Origin: Brevundimonas sp.
GTDB lineage: Bacteria; Pseudomonadota; Alphaproteobacteria; Caulobacterales; Caulobacteraceae
Direction: 5' to 3'
NCBI GenBank assembly: GCA_027531145.1
Contig: JAPZRF010000008.1
Coordinates: forward strand, 186,001 to 250,000
Length of the DNA: 64,000 nucleotides
The first letter of the stretch is position 1. The number at the start of each line of letters is the position of its first letter. A model generated the notes under the pieces. The model had not been told where the DNA came from. It saw nothing but the letters and a program-made list of their open reading frames with translations, and searched no databases. The position numbers were made by a program, and so were the translations under genes. Positions 28,260 through 36,495 of the stretch are shown in pieces.

Positions 28260-28371
28260 GGGCGATCCGGACAGGCGGCCGCTGAGTCGGCCAGGCTGCA
28301 TCCTGCCGCGCCGGGCGATGCCGCGCGAGCGGGCGGTTGCAGCGGCGCGCGGCTTCAGGCTTCCTTGGCGG

Positions 28372-29253
28372 GTGAAACGCCTGTCCGTCCCGTCCCGCAT
28401 CCGCTGTGTCGCCCTGGCGGTCGCCACGGCGCTGGCAGGCTTCGCGCTTGCGCCGACCGTCCGGGCGGAAGAAATCTGCGACGCGGGGTCCGATGTCTGG
28501 GTCGCGGCGGCGACCGGCAATGGGGCGTCGGTCTTCGGGCTCGTCTGGACTCCGTTCGATCGCGAGGAGTACGGCTGGCTGGCCTATGCGCCTCTGATCC
28601 AGCATGAGCTGGAGACGCAGTGCGATCCGTCGAGCCCGACCTTTGCCGCGAAGCTGGCGGCCTTCCAGACCCGCTTCCAGCTGCCGGCCACGGGCCAGTT
28701 TGACCCGGCGACCTTCCAGGTGTTCCGTGGTCTGTGGCAGGAGCGGCGGCCATTCGTGATGGCGCGACTGGCACATATCTGTCCGGATCCACCGCCGCTG
28801 CGTGAGCTCGGCTATCTGGTGGCCGAGGAGGAGCACGCGGACCGGCTGACCCGGCTTCTGCGGCGCGACACCCTCGACGCCTACCGGCGCATGGTCACGG
28901 CGGCGCGGGCGGAGGTCCCCGAGATCGCCGCTGATCCCGAGTTGCTGCAGATCTTCTCCGGCTTCCGCGATCCAGATGCGGATGCGGCGCGCTGCGTCAC
29001 CGAGCGGAACTGCGACGGCCTGCGCCGGGCCGTCTGCTCGCCGCACCGCACGGGGGCGGCGGTCGACCTCTACGTCGGTCACATCGAGGGACTGGGCGTC
29101 GATTCCACCCACCCCGACAGCCGCCGGCACATGAGCCAGGGAGCCACCTACCGCTGGCTGGTGCGCAACGCCGGGCGCTTCGGCTTCGTCCCCTATGTCT
29201 ACGAGCCTTGGCACTGGGAGTATGTGAGCGAGGGGGAGGTCGCCACGCCATGA
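28372..29253 (+). CDS. M15-family peptidoglycan carboxypeptidase (VanY-like), secreted
   Basis: About 293 residues from the GTG at 28372, which gives a clean signal peptide (VALAVATALAGFALAPTVRA). In-frame ATGs at 28318 and 28258 would make the leader too long. The zinc site appears as SPHRTGAAVDL (SxHxxGxAxD) and EPWHWEY (ExWHxEY) near the C terminus, the signature of D-Ala-D-Ala carboxypeptidases/L,D-peptidases of family M15. The extended N-terminal half is of unknown function. Its stop overlaps the ATG of the next gene (ATGA), so the two are co-translated. Confidence 0.85.
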   Translation: MKRLSVPSRIRCVALAVATALAGFALAPTVRAEEICDAGSDVWVAAATGNGASVFGLVWTPFDREEYGWLAYAPLIQHELETQCDPSSPTFAAKLAAFQTRFQLPATGQFDPATFQVFRGLWQERRPFVMARLAHICPDPPPLRELGYLVAEEEHADRLTRLLRRDTLDAYRRMVTAARAEVPEIAADPELLQIFSGFRDPDADAARCVTERNCDGLRRAVCSPHRTGAAVDLYVGHIEGLGVDSTHPDSRRHMSQGATYRWLVRNAGRFGFVPYVYEPWHWEYVSEGEVATP

Positions 29254-29699
29254 GCCCAGGGCGGCCCCTCACGACCGGGGAGCGCGCCTTGGCGCGGACG
29301 GCGCTGGGGCCCGCGCCGAGCCTGTCGTGCGTGCGGTTGCTGGCGCTGCCGGGCCTGCGCCGCGCCTTCGTGGCCGGGCGCTGGGGCCATTTCGACTGGA
29401 TCATCTGGCCGGCCCGTACACTCACGCCCGACCTGTCGCAGGCCCCGCTGGCGCGCCAGGCGGTGCTGGTGCACGAGCTGACCCATGTGCTGCAGGCACA
29501 AGGTGGAGTCTGCCTGACGGTGGCCAAGCTGAAGGCGGGAGATGACGCCGCAGCCTATCGCTATCCGGTGCACGCGGCCTGCCGCTGGCGCGATCTGAAC
29601 ATCGAGCAGCAGGCCATGGTGATCGAGCACCGCTTCCGCATCAGCCGGGGACAGGCCGTGCCTGGCGATCCCGCCTTCTACGCTCGCGTCCGCCCCTGA
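29250..29699 (+). CDS. small HExxH-motif protein, putative metallopeptidase
   Basis: 149 residues with VLVHELTHVLQAQGG in the centre, a zincin active-site HExxH followed by an aromatic/Gln context like that of DUF4157 proteins. Related Caulobacter proteins carry the old label 'vgr related protein', to my recollection. No signal peptide is obvious. It is translationally coupled to the VanY-like peptidase gene. Whether it is catalytically active is unknown; a third zinc ligand could be a glutamate in the following helix (NIEQQAMVIEHRF). Confidence 0.65.
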   Translation: MSPGRPLTTGERALARTALGPAPSLSCVRLLALPGLRRAFVAGRWGHFDWIIWPARTLTPDLSQAPLARQAVLVHELTHVLQAQGGVCLTVAKLKAGDDAAAYRYPVHAACRWRDLNIEQQAMVIEHRFRISRGQAVPGDPAFYARVRP

Positions 29700-29795
29700 G
29701 ATGCGCGACACCGGGCCCCTTGCGACACGCGTCGGCCAGTCTAAATGGCAACCGAGTTTGTTACAGTCAGACGGGCCTTCCCCAAGGACGCCGGC

Positions 29796-30149
29796 ATGGC
29801 GAAGGATCTGGTGCCGGATCATTTCGCCTACGGCCTCAGCGAGCCGATGGCCGAGGCGGTGGCGGGAGGGGCGCGTCCGGTCGAGGGCGTGACCGCCGAC
29901 CTGCGCCGCGTCCCCGAACTCGTGCCGGACGAGGTCGCGCGGCAGAGCTGCTACAAGCTGGATCAGGCCGCGCCGATCGCTACGGTCGATGAGCTGGAGC
30001 ACCAAGACGCCATCATCATCATCATCATCGGCACCGGCACCCGTTTCTGCACGGCGTCGTCGCAATTGTGCAACGTCCTCGACCAGACCGACGGCACCCG
30101 CTTCCAAGGTCGCCACATCGCCGGGTTCGCGAGGAAGCAGTTCGGCTGA
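29796..30149 (+). pseudogene. truncated, decayed wrbA (NAD(P)H:quinone oxidoreductase) remnant
   Basis: Translation from 29796 aligns by eye with the first half of WrbA: PMAEAVAGGARPVEGV, then RVPELVPDEVAR, KLDQAAPIATVDELEHQDAI, GTGTRF and LDQTDG. The rest of the roughly 200-residue flavodoxin-like enzyme is missing; the frame stops about 118 codons in and the neighbouring acyl-CoA ligase gene begins. The FMN-binding loop near the N terminus is altered (HFAYGLSEP instead of a YSxxGH-type loop), and an ATC expansion gives six isoleucines where relatives have DAIIFGTPTRF. Both point to loss of function. The open frame can be extended to 29745. Confidence 0.72.
30012..30029 (+). repeat. (ATC)6 trinucleotide microsatellite
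   Basis: Six perfect ATC units inside the wrbA remnant encode six consecutive isoleucines. Relatives have only two isoleucines at this place, so slippage expansion is the simple explanation. Such runs are rare in coding DNA of this GC content. Confidence 0.85.
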
Positions 30150-30166
30150 TCTTTCCGCCGGGCGGC

Positions 30167-31717
30167 TCAGGCCGCCCGGTCCATCTCCACCAGCTGCTGG
30201 ATGGTGACGTAGTCGGTCTTGCCCGTGCCGAGCACCGGCAGTTCCGCCACCTTCACGATCTTCTTGGGCACTGCGAGTTCCGGCGCGCCGTGACTTCGGG
30301 CCCACTCGGCCAACCGGGCCACCTCGGCGTCGTTGCGGTCGGTGACCAGCACCAGCTTCTCGCCCTTGCGTGTGTCGGCCACGGCGACCACGGCATGGCG
30401 TCCCTCAGGCCAGACGGCGGAGGCCAATCCCTCCACGGCGGCCAGGCTGACCATCTCGCCGCCGATCTTGGCGAAGCGCTTGGCCCGACCGAGGATGGCG
30501 ATGTAACCCTCGGGGTCAAGGTCGATGATGTCGCCGGTGTCGTGCCAACCTCCCTCCAGCAGCTCGAGCCGCTCGGGGTCCTCGGGGTCCAGATAACCGG
30601 CCATCACGTTCGGACCGCGCAGATAGAGCCGTTGGCCCTCGTCGATGCCCTCGATCGGCTCCAGCCGCCATTCCATGCCGGGCAGGATCTGGCCGACCGA
30701 GCCGGGGCGATTGCGGTCCGGGTGGTTGACCGCCACCACCGGCGCTGCCTCGGTGGCCCCGTAGCCTTCCAGCAGTTTGAGTCCGTGGAAACGGGTGTTG
30801 AACAGGTGGTGCGTCTCGTCGCGCACGCGCTCGGCCCCGGCGACCACGAACTTCAGGGTGCCGAAATCGTCCGGTCCCGCCACGCGGGCGTACTGGTTCA
30901 GGAAAGTGTCGGTGGCCAGGAGGATCGAGGCCTTGGTCTGGGGTAGCAGCTCGACGATCTGCTTGGCGTGCAGCGGCGAGGGGTATTCGAATGCCTTCAT
31001 GCCCTGCAGGATCGGCAGCAGCACCCCGCCGGTAAGGCCGAAGCAGTGGAAGGTCGGCAGCGGGTTGAACATCACCCACTCCGGCTTGAGGTCGATGTGT
31101 TGGCCGACCTGGCGCGTGTTCGACACCAGGTTCCACTGGGTCAGCACGACCCCCTTGGGCGCGCCGAAGCTGCCTGAGGTGAACAGGAGTACGCCCGGGC
31201 TGTCTGGCGTGGTCGGAACGAGGAAGCGCCGCGGCATCATGCCGGCCATCAGACCGTAGAGCTTGTCGGCGATGCCGATGGTGGTGCGCACGTCGTCGAG
31301 CCAAACGACCTCGGCCACCTCGCCGATGGCCGAGACCAGGTCCTCCAGCTTGGCCTGCTCGATGAAGCGGCGGGCGGTCAGCACCCTACGCACGCCGGCG
31401 GTCTGGATCGCCGCCTTCACATTGCGCTCACCGGCGGTGAAGTTGAGCATGGTCGGTACGCGGCCGTGGGCGTGCAGGCCAAAGAAGGTGACCACCACGC
31501 CCATCGACGACGGCAGCAGGATGCCCACCCGCTCGGCCGGCTCCGTGATGGCCGCGATCTTGCGGCCGAGCACGAAGGCGGCCCGGATCAGGCCAGTGTA
31601 GGTCAGGGGCTTGCGGTCCTGGTCCTCGAGGATCTCCTTGTCGCCAAAGCGGTTGCGGGCCTCGATCAGGGCCTCGAACACGGTGGCGGGGGTCCCGTCC
31701 ATCAGCGGTACGCGCAA
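30167..31717 (-). CDS. acyl-CoA/acyl-ACP synthetase, AMP-forming (Aas C-terminal-like)
   Basis: 516 residues of the adenylate-forming superfamily. Seen are the P-loop LLFTSGSFGAPKG, the GYGATEAAP motif, HDTGDIIDLDPEGY, GRAKRFAKIGGEMVSL, and a C-terminal LGTGKTDYV with the catalytic lysine. It resembles the ligase half of Aas (2-acyl-glycerophosphoethanolamine recycling) but has no acyltransferase domain. I place the start at the TTG 31717 because a GGAGGA ribosome site lies a few bases before it; the ATG at 31702 is the alternative. The stop lies in the loop of a CCGGGCGGC/GCCGCCCGG hairpin (30158-30179). Confidence 0.87.
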   Translation of the reverse strand: MRVPLMDGTPATVFEALIEARNRFGDKEILEDQDRKPLTYTGLIRAAFVLGRKIAAITEPAERVGILLPSSMGVVVTFFGLHAHGRVPTMLNFTAGERNVKAAIQTAGVRRVLTARRFIEQAKLEDLVSAIGEVAEVVWLDDVRTTIGIADKLYGLMAGMMPRRFLVPTTPDSPGVLLFTSGSFGAPKGVVLTQWNLVSNTRQVGQHIDLKPEWVMFNPLPTFHCFGLTGGVLLPILQGMKAFEYPSPLHAKQIVELLPQTKASILLATDTFLNQYARVAGPDDFGTLKFVVAGAERVRDETHHLFNTRFHGLKLLEGYGATEAAPVVAVNHPDRNRPGSVGQILPGMEWRLEPIEGIDEGQRLYLRGPNVMAGYLDPEDPERLELLEGGWHDTGDIIDLDPEGYIAILGRAKRFAKIGGEMVSLAAVEGLASAVWPEGRHAVVAVADTRKGEKLVLVTDRNDAEVARLAEWARSHGAPELAVPKKIVKVAELPVLGTGKTDYVTIQQLVEMDRAA

Positions 31718-31876
31718 TCGTTCCTCCGCGGCCGCGTGTCGCGCAGCCTTATTGCTTGAGCCCGCAGACCCTAGCCAGCGCCCGGGTCGATGAAAAGGCG
31801 CGTTACGTCGCGTGAACCAGGGGGGCAGGGGCGCGCGCTTGCCAACGCGCCCGGAAACGCCGACATACCGGGCGAA

Positions 31877-32845
31877 ATGGTCACCCTGATTGACACGCTC
31901 GCGGCCCGCCCGGCGGACCTTCGTCACCCGGAGAAGCGCAACCGGCCGGAGAGTCCCGTGCTGCGCAAGCCGGACTGGTTGCGCGTCAAGGCCCCCGGCT
32001 CGGGCCAGTACAACGTCACCCGGGCGATTGTTCGCGAAAAGGGCCTGCACACGGTCTGCGAGGAGGCCGCCTGCCCGAACATCGGCGAGTGCTGGAGCCA
32101 GAAGCACGCGACCTTGATGATCATGGGCGATACCTGCACCCGGGCCTGCGCCTTCTGCAACGTCAAGACGGGCCTGCCCCAGCCGCTGGACGCCGAAGAG
32201 CCCGCCAAGGTCGGTCTGGCCGTGGCCCAGCTGGGCCTGAACCACGTCGTCATCACCTCGGTCGACCGTGACGACGTGCATGACGGCGGCGCCGCCCACT
32301 TCGCCGAGGTGGTGCGCGAGATCCGCCGCCAGGCCCCGGCCACCACCATCGAGATCCTGACGCCCGATTTCCTGAGGAAGGACGGCGCGGCCGAGGTGAT
32401 GATCGACGCAAAGCCCGACGTCTTCAACCATAACCTGGAGACCGTGCCGCGGCTCTATCTGAAGATCCGCCCCGGTGCCCGCTACTTCCACTCCCTGCGG
32501 CTGCTGCAGATGGTCAAGGAGCGCGACCCCAACCAGTTCACCAAGTCCGGCATCATGGTCGGCTTCGGCGAGACCAGGGAGGAGGTCATGCAGGTCATGG
32601 ACGACATGCGCTCGGCCGAGGTCGACTTCATCACCATAGGCCAGTACCTGCAGCCGACCCGCAAGCATGCGCCGATCGATCGCTTCGTTACCCCGGACGA
32701 GTTCAAGGCCTATGATGCCATCGCCCGGGCCAAGGGTTTCCTGATGGTGTCGTCCAGTCCGCTGACCCGCAGCTCGCACCACGCCGGCGACGACTTCGCC
32801 CGGCTCAAGGCGGCGCGGGCGGCCCGGCTGTCCGCGGCGCGCTGA
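31877..32845 (+). CDS. lipA: lipoyl synthase
   Basis: 322 residues of a radical-SAM enzyme that inserts two sulfurs into octanoyl groups on carrier proteins. The N-terminal auxiliary cluster motif [12 protein letters not shown] (from about Cys61) and the radical-[11 protein letters not shown] motif (Cys87, Cys91, Cys94) are both intact. The C-terminal [10 protein letters not shown] contains the conserved serine that ligates the auxiliary cluster. I prefer the ATG at 31877; an in-frame ATG at 31790 adds 29 unlike residues. The gene depends on the Fe-S supply encoded later in this window. Confidence 0.96.
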   Translation: MVTLIDTLAARPADLRHPEKRNRPESPVLRKPDWLRVKAPGSGQYNVTRAIVREKGLHTVCEEAACPNIGECWSQKHATLMIMGDTCTRACAFCNVKTGLPQPLDAEEPAKVGLAVAQLGLNHVVITSVDRDDVHDGGAAHFAEVVREIRRQAPATTIEILTPDFLRKDGAAEVMIDAKPDVFNHNLETVPRLYLKIRPGARYFHSLRLLQMVKERDPNQFTKSGIMVGFGETREEVMQVMDDMRSAEVDFITIGQYLQPTRKHAPIDRFVTPDEFKAYDAIARAKGFLMVSSSPLTRSSHHAGDDFARLKAARAARLSAAR

Positions 32846-32855
32846 CCTTTCCGCC

Positions 32856-33317
32856 TTGGCCGTCCATCGCGTCACCCGCCTCCTGCCCTATGCGCCCAAC
32901 CAGCTGGCCGGGCTGGTGGCGGACGTGCGCGCCTATCCGGACTTCGTCCCCTGGGTGATCGAGATGCGCGTCTGGAACGCCCGCACCGAGGGCGACACCG
33001 ACCTGCTCGACGCGGAAGCCTCGGTCGGCTTCTCCTTCCTGAGGGAGCGCTTCGCCACCTGGGTGCGCCATGATCGAGCCGGGCCCTCGGTCGAGGTCGG
33101 GCTGATCCGCGGGCCGTTCCGGCACCTGCGTAACCGCTGGGAGTTTCACCCGCACCCCGAGGGGACGCGGCTGGAGTTCATGATCGACTTCGCCTTCCGC
33201 AGCCGCCTGCTGGACACCATGCTGCACGCCAACTTCGAGCGCGCCGTGGCGGCCCTGATCGGCTGTTTCGAGGGCGAGGCGCGGCGACGGTTCGGGAGCG
33301 ACCTCACGGCAGTCTAG
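32856..33317 (+). CDS. START-domain protein of the RatA/COQ10 family
   Basis: 153 residues matching the polyketide-cyclase/START fold: VTRLLPYAPNQLAGLVADVRAYPDFVPWV at the N terminus and RNRWEFHPHPEGTRLEFMIDFAFRS in the second half. Family members are annotated either as the ribosome-association toxin RatA or as COQ10-type ubiquinone-binding proteins. In alphaproteobacteria next to lipA the ubiquinone role seems likelier, but the sequence cannot decide. The TTG at 32856 is the only suitable start, 10 bases after lipA. Confidence 0.85.
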   Translation: MAVHRVTRLLPYAPNQLAGLVADVRAYPDFVPWVIEMRVWNARTEGDTDLLDAEASVGFSFLRERFATWVRHDRAGPSVEVGLIRGPFRHLRNRWEFHPHPEGTRLEFMIDFAFRSRLLDTMLHANFERAVAALIGCFEGEARRRFGSDLTAV

Positions 33318-33417
33318 GCCGCGTGGCTCAGGATCAGGCTGTCCGGTGACCGCTGGCGTCCGAACCCATCGCCCGTGTATCCCCTGGGGCCCTGCTTGGC
33401 GCGGGCGAGTGGAGAGC

Positions 33418-34716
33418 TCAGACGGGTTTCACCAACACAATCCGACCGTGTTTTCCGAGACGGATCCGGAATGCCGAAACCACTGCATCTGCTTCATTTC
33501 GGCCGAACGTTCTGGACGGATCGCGAACAAGCTCGTCATTGATCCAGACGCCTTCGTTCTGGATCTTCTTGCGGGCTTGTCCCAGCGAGGGAGAGAGCTC
33601 TGACGCCTTCAGCAGCGCCTCTGCACTTCTCCGATCGAAGGCCTTGCCCTCGTTGCGTTCCTGCTCTTCGGTCGTGCCGACCCAGAGAAGTTGCCTTGTC
33701 GGGAGGTCGGCTGTGGCCAGGCCCAATTCAAAGGCTTTCTCCGACGTGGCGCGCGCCTTGCGCGCCTCCCCGCCGCCGTGGAGCATCGTTGTGGCGGCGT
33801 CCGCGAGGGCCTTCTTGGCGTCATTGATCTCCGCACCCTCAAGGGCCTCCAGCCGCGTGATCTCGTCCAGCGGCAGGTCAGTGAACAGCTTGAGGAACTT
33901 GCCCACGTCAGCGTCGTCGGCATTGCGCCAGAACTGCCAGTAATCGTAGGGCGACAGCTGGTCAGAGTTGAGCCATATCGCGCCCTGGGCGGTCTTGCCC
34001 ATCTTGCCGCCGGAGGCCGTGGTGAGCAATGGCGTCGTCAGACCGAAGGCGGCCTTGCCGTCCACACGGCGGACCAGATCGACCCCGGAGACGATGTTGC
34101 CCCACTGATCCGACCCGCCCATCTGCAGGGTGCAGTTCACACGGCGGTTCAGCTCCAGGAAGTCCACCGACTGCATCAGCATGTAGTTGAACTCGAGGAA
34201 GGTCATCGGCTGCTCGCGTTCCAGCCGCAGCTTGACCGAGTCGAAGGCCAGCATCCGGTTGACGGTGAAATGGGTGCCGTAGTCGCGCAGGAACTGGATG
34301 TAGCCATAGGTCGACAGCCAGTCGTCGTTGTCGATCATGATCGCATCGGTCGGGCCATCGCCGAAGGTCAGGAATTTCTCGAACACGGTGCGGATGGAGG
34401 CGATGTTGGTGGCGATCGTCTCGTCGGTCAGATGCGGACGCGAGGCGTCCTTGCCGGTCGGATCACCGACCTTGGTCGTGCCGCCGCCCATGATGACGAT
34501 CGGCCGATGCCCGGCCTGCTGCAGCCGACGCAGCATCATGATCTGGATCAGGCTGCCGATATGCAAGGACGGGGCCGTGGCGTCGAAGCCGATATAGCCG
34601 GTGACCACGCCCGCCTTCGCCGCCGCATCCAGCTCGGCCGGATGGGTGATCTGATGGATATAGCCGCGCGCCTGCAGCGTCTTGAGGAAGTCGGACTTGA
34701 AGACGGGCTCGGTCAT
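33418..34716 (-). CDS. tyrS: tyrosyl-tRNA synthetase
   Basis: 432 residues of a class I aminoacyl-tRNA synthetase. SLHIGS (52-55) is the HIGH motif, GKMGKT (about 236-241) is the KMSKS loop, and MGGSDQWGNI lies between them. A C-terminal S4-like RNA-binding domain ends the protein. I chose the ATG at 34716, where the homology begins, over the longer frame to 34803. The start region is divergent from the DOMON-like gene, with about 76 bases between. Confidence 0.95.
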   Translation of the reverse strand: MTEPVFKSDFLKTLQARGYIHQITHPAELDAAAKAGVVTGYIGFDATAPSLHIGSLIQIMMLRRLQQAGHRPIVIMGGGTTKVGDPTGKDASRPHLTDETIATNIASIRTVFEKFLTFGDGPTDAIMIDNDDWLSTYGYIQFLRDYGTHFTVNRMLAFDSVKLRLEREQPMTFLEFNYMLMQSVDFLELNRRVNCTLQMGGSDQWGNIVSGVDLVRRVDGKAAFGLTTPLLTTASGGKMGKTAQGAIWLNSDQLSPYDYWQFWRNADDADVGKFLKLFTDLPLDEITRLEALEGAEINDAKKALADAATTMLHGGGEARKARATSEKAFELGLATADLPTRQLLWVGTTEEQERNEGKAFDRRSAEALLKASELSPSLGQARKKIQNEGVWINDELVRDPSRTFGRNEADAVVSAFRIRLGKHGRIVLVKPV

Positions 34717-34792
34717 GGCGTCAGCAGGCTTGGCGTGGGGAGGAGGCGGCGTGTAGCACGGACGGATGCCGGAGCGAACCGGGGGACCCTCC

Positions 34793-35299
34793 ATGCACGT
34801 CACGCTTCATCCCCACCCGTCCAGTGCGGCGGGGCCGATCCGGGCCCTGCATGTCGAGATCGCGCGAGACGGCCTGCGGCTGTGGCTGCGCTATATGGCC
34901 GAGGGCGATCCGGGCGGGGTGGCCTGGCCGGCGGCCGCGGCGCCGGGTCGGGGCGATGCGCTTTGGGAGCACACCTGCTTCGAGGCCTTCGTCAGCACCG
35001 ATGACGGCTATCGCGAGTTCAACCTGTCGCCCTCGGGCCAGTGGGCCTCCTATGGCTTCAGCGGCTACCGCACAGACATGGCCGAGGCGGCGGAGGTCGC
35101 GGTGGTCGAGGGGCTCGACGGCGGCGACGACTACGTCACCCTTGAAGCCACGATCGAGCTGCCGGCCGGGGCGCGGCGGCTGGGCCTGTCCGCCGTGATC
35201 GCGGCGACCGACGGCACCCGCACCTACTGGGCGCTGGCGCATCCGTCGGATAAGCCGGACTTCCATCATCCCGACTCCTTTGTTCTGGACCTCCCATGA
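34793..35299 (+). CDS. DOMON-like domain protein
   Basis: 168 residues forming a predicted beta-sandwich. The stretch DALWEHTCFEAFVS followed by YREFNLSPSGQWASYGF is characteristic of the DOMON-like/carbohydrate-binding-9-type family, often labelled DOMON_murB_like. The role is likely ligand binding, but the ligand is unknown. No signal peptide is visible. A GGGGGA ribosome site precedes the ATG at 34793. Its stop overlaps the next gene, a NamZ-type muramidase, by four bases, which suggests a shared function in cell-wall sugar handling. Confidence 0.78.
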   Translation: MHVTLHPHPSSAAGPIRALHVEIARDGLRLWLRYMAEGDPGGVAWPAAAAPGRGDALWEHTCFEAFVSTDDGYREFNLSPSGQWASYGFSGYRTDMAEAAEVAVVEGLDGGDDYVTLEATIELPAGARRLGLSAVIAATDGTRTYWALAHPSDKPDFHHPDSFVLDLP

Positions 35300-36495
35300 T
35301 CTTCGGCATCGACCGTCTGCTTGCCGATCCGGCGCTTCTGGGCCAGCTGAAGGGGCGGCGCGTGGCCCTGTTGGCCCATCCGGCCTCGGTGACGGCGGAC
35401 CTGATCCATGCGGTCGACGCCCTGATCGCCGCCGGCGTGACCATCACCGCCGCCTTCGGCCCGCAGCACGGGATGAAGGGCGACCTGCAGGACAACATGA
35501 TGGAGAGTCCGGACTACCGCGATCCGGTGCACGGCTTTCCGGTGTTCAGCCTGTACGGCGAGGTCCGTCGGCCGCGGGACGACTGGATGGACACCTTCGA
35601 CATCCTGCTGGTCGATCTGCAGGATCTCGGCTGCCGCATCTACACCTATGTGACGACCCTGCTGTACGTGCTGGAGGCGGCGGCGCAGCATGGCAAGTCG
35701 GTCTGGGTGCTGGACCGGCCCAATCCGGCCGGGCGGCCGGTCGAGGGCACGACGCTGCAGCCGGGCTGGGAGAGCTTCGTCGGCGCCGGCCCCATGCCGA
35801 TGCGGCACGGGCTGACGCTGGGCGAGATGGGGCTGTGGCTCATCGACCATTTCCGGCTTGACGTCGACTACCGCGTCATCGAGATGCCGGGCTACGACCC
35901 GGAGGCCGCCCCGGGCTTCGGCTGGCCGCTGGGCCAGCGGGCCTGGATCAACCCCAGCCCCAATGCTCCGAACCTGAGCATGGCGCGGGCCTATGCCGGG
36001 ACGGTGATGCTGGAGGGCGCGACCCTGTCCGAGGGGCGGGGCACCACCCGGCCGCTGGAGCTGTTCGGGGCCCCCGACATCGACGCCCGGGCGGTCATCG
36101 CCGAGATGCAGCGGCTGGCCCCTGAGTGGCTGACCGGCTGCGTGCTGCGCGACATGTGGTTCCAGCCGACCTTCCACAAGCATGTCGGCCAGCTGTGCTC
36201 CGGCGTGCAGATCCACTGCGAGGCGCCGCACTATGACCACGCCGCCTTCCGGCCCTGGCGGGTGCAGGCGGCGGGCTTCAAGGCCATCCGCAGTCTCTGG
36301 CCCGACTACGACCTGTGGCGGGATTTCCCCTACGAGTACGCCTTCGGCAAGCTGCCGATCGACACCATCAATGGCGGCCCGGCCCTGCGCCAGTGGGTCG
36401 ATGACCCGGCGGCGACGCCGGGAGATCTGGACACCATCGCCGGGGCCGACGAGGCCGCCTGGCGCGAGGCCCGGCGGCCATTCCTGATCTACTAG
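35296..36495 (+). CDS. NamZ/DUF1343 exo-beta-N-acetylmuramidase-like protein
   Basis: 399 residues covering the whole DUF1343 domain: FGPQHGMKGDLQDNM, a FDILLVDLQDLGCRIYTYVTTL segment split by a short gap in conservation, LDRPNPAGRPVEG, LSEGRGTTRPLELFGAP, and HDWMF-like CVLRDMWFQPTFHK. Characterised NamZ enzymes remove terminal MurNAc from peptidoglycan fragments. No clear signal peptide is present, which would place it in the cytoplasm for wall recycling. It overlaps the DOMON-like gene by four bases and shares its CTAG stop with the convergent NDH-2 gene. Confidence 0.85.
   Translation: MIFGIDRLLADPALLGQLKGRRVALLAHPASVTADLIHAVDALIAAGVTITAAFGPQHGMKGDLQDNMMESPDYRDPVHGFPVFSLYGEVRRPRDDWMDTFDILLVDLQDLGCRIYTYVTTLLYVLEAAAQHGKSVWVLDRPNPAGRPVEGTTLQPGWESFVGAGPMPMRHGLTLGEMGLWLIDHFRLDVDYRVIEMPGYDPEAAPGFGWPLGQRAWINPSPNAPNLSMARAYAGTVMLEGATLSEGRGTTRPLELFGAPDIDARAVIAEMQRLAPEWLTGCVLRDMWFQPTFHKHVGQLCSGVQIHCEAPHYDHAAFRPWRVQAAGFKAIRSLWPDYDLWRDFPYEYAFGKLPIDTINGGPALRQWVDDPAATPGDLDTIAGADEAAWREARRPFLIY

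Noticed and set aside
30158..30179. Hairpin at the acyl-CoA ligase stop as an intrinsic terminator
   Set aside because: The 9-bp stem is perfect, but neither strand has a following T-run, so it is only noted as a hairpin.
31718..32875. N-terminal 386-codon extension of the acyl-CoA ligase frame
   Set aside because: This part is antisense to lipA; the ligase homology and a GGAGGA ribosome site both place the start at 31717.
33418..33600. Mosaic origin of the tyrS 3' end
   Set aside because: Three 60-base lines here count at about 53-58% GC, but other parts of tyrS are also moderate (about 57-63%), so the contrast is too weak to claim recombination.
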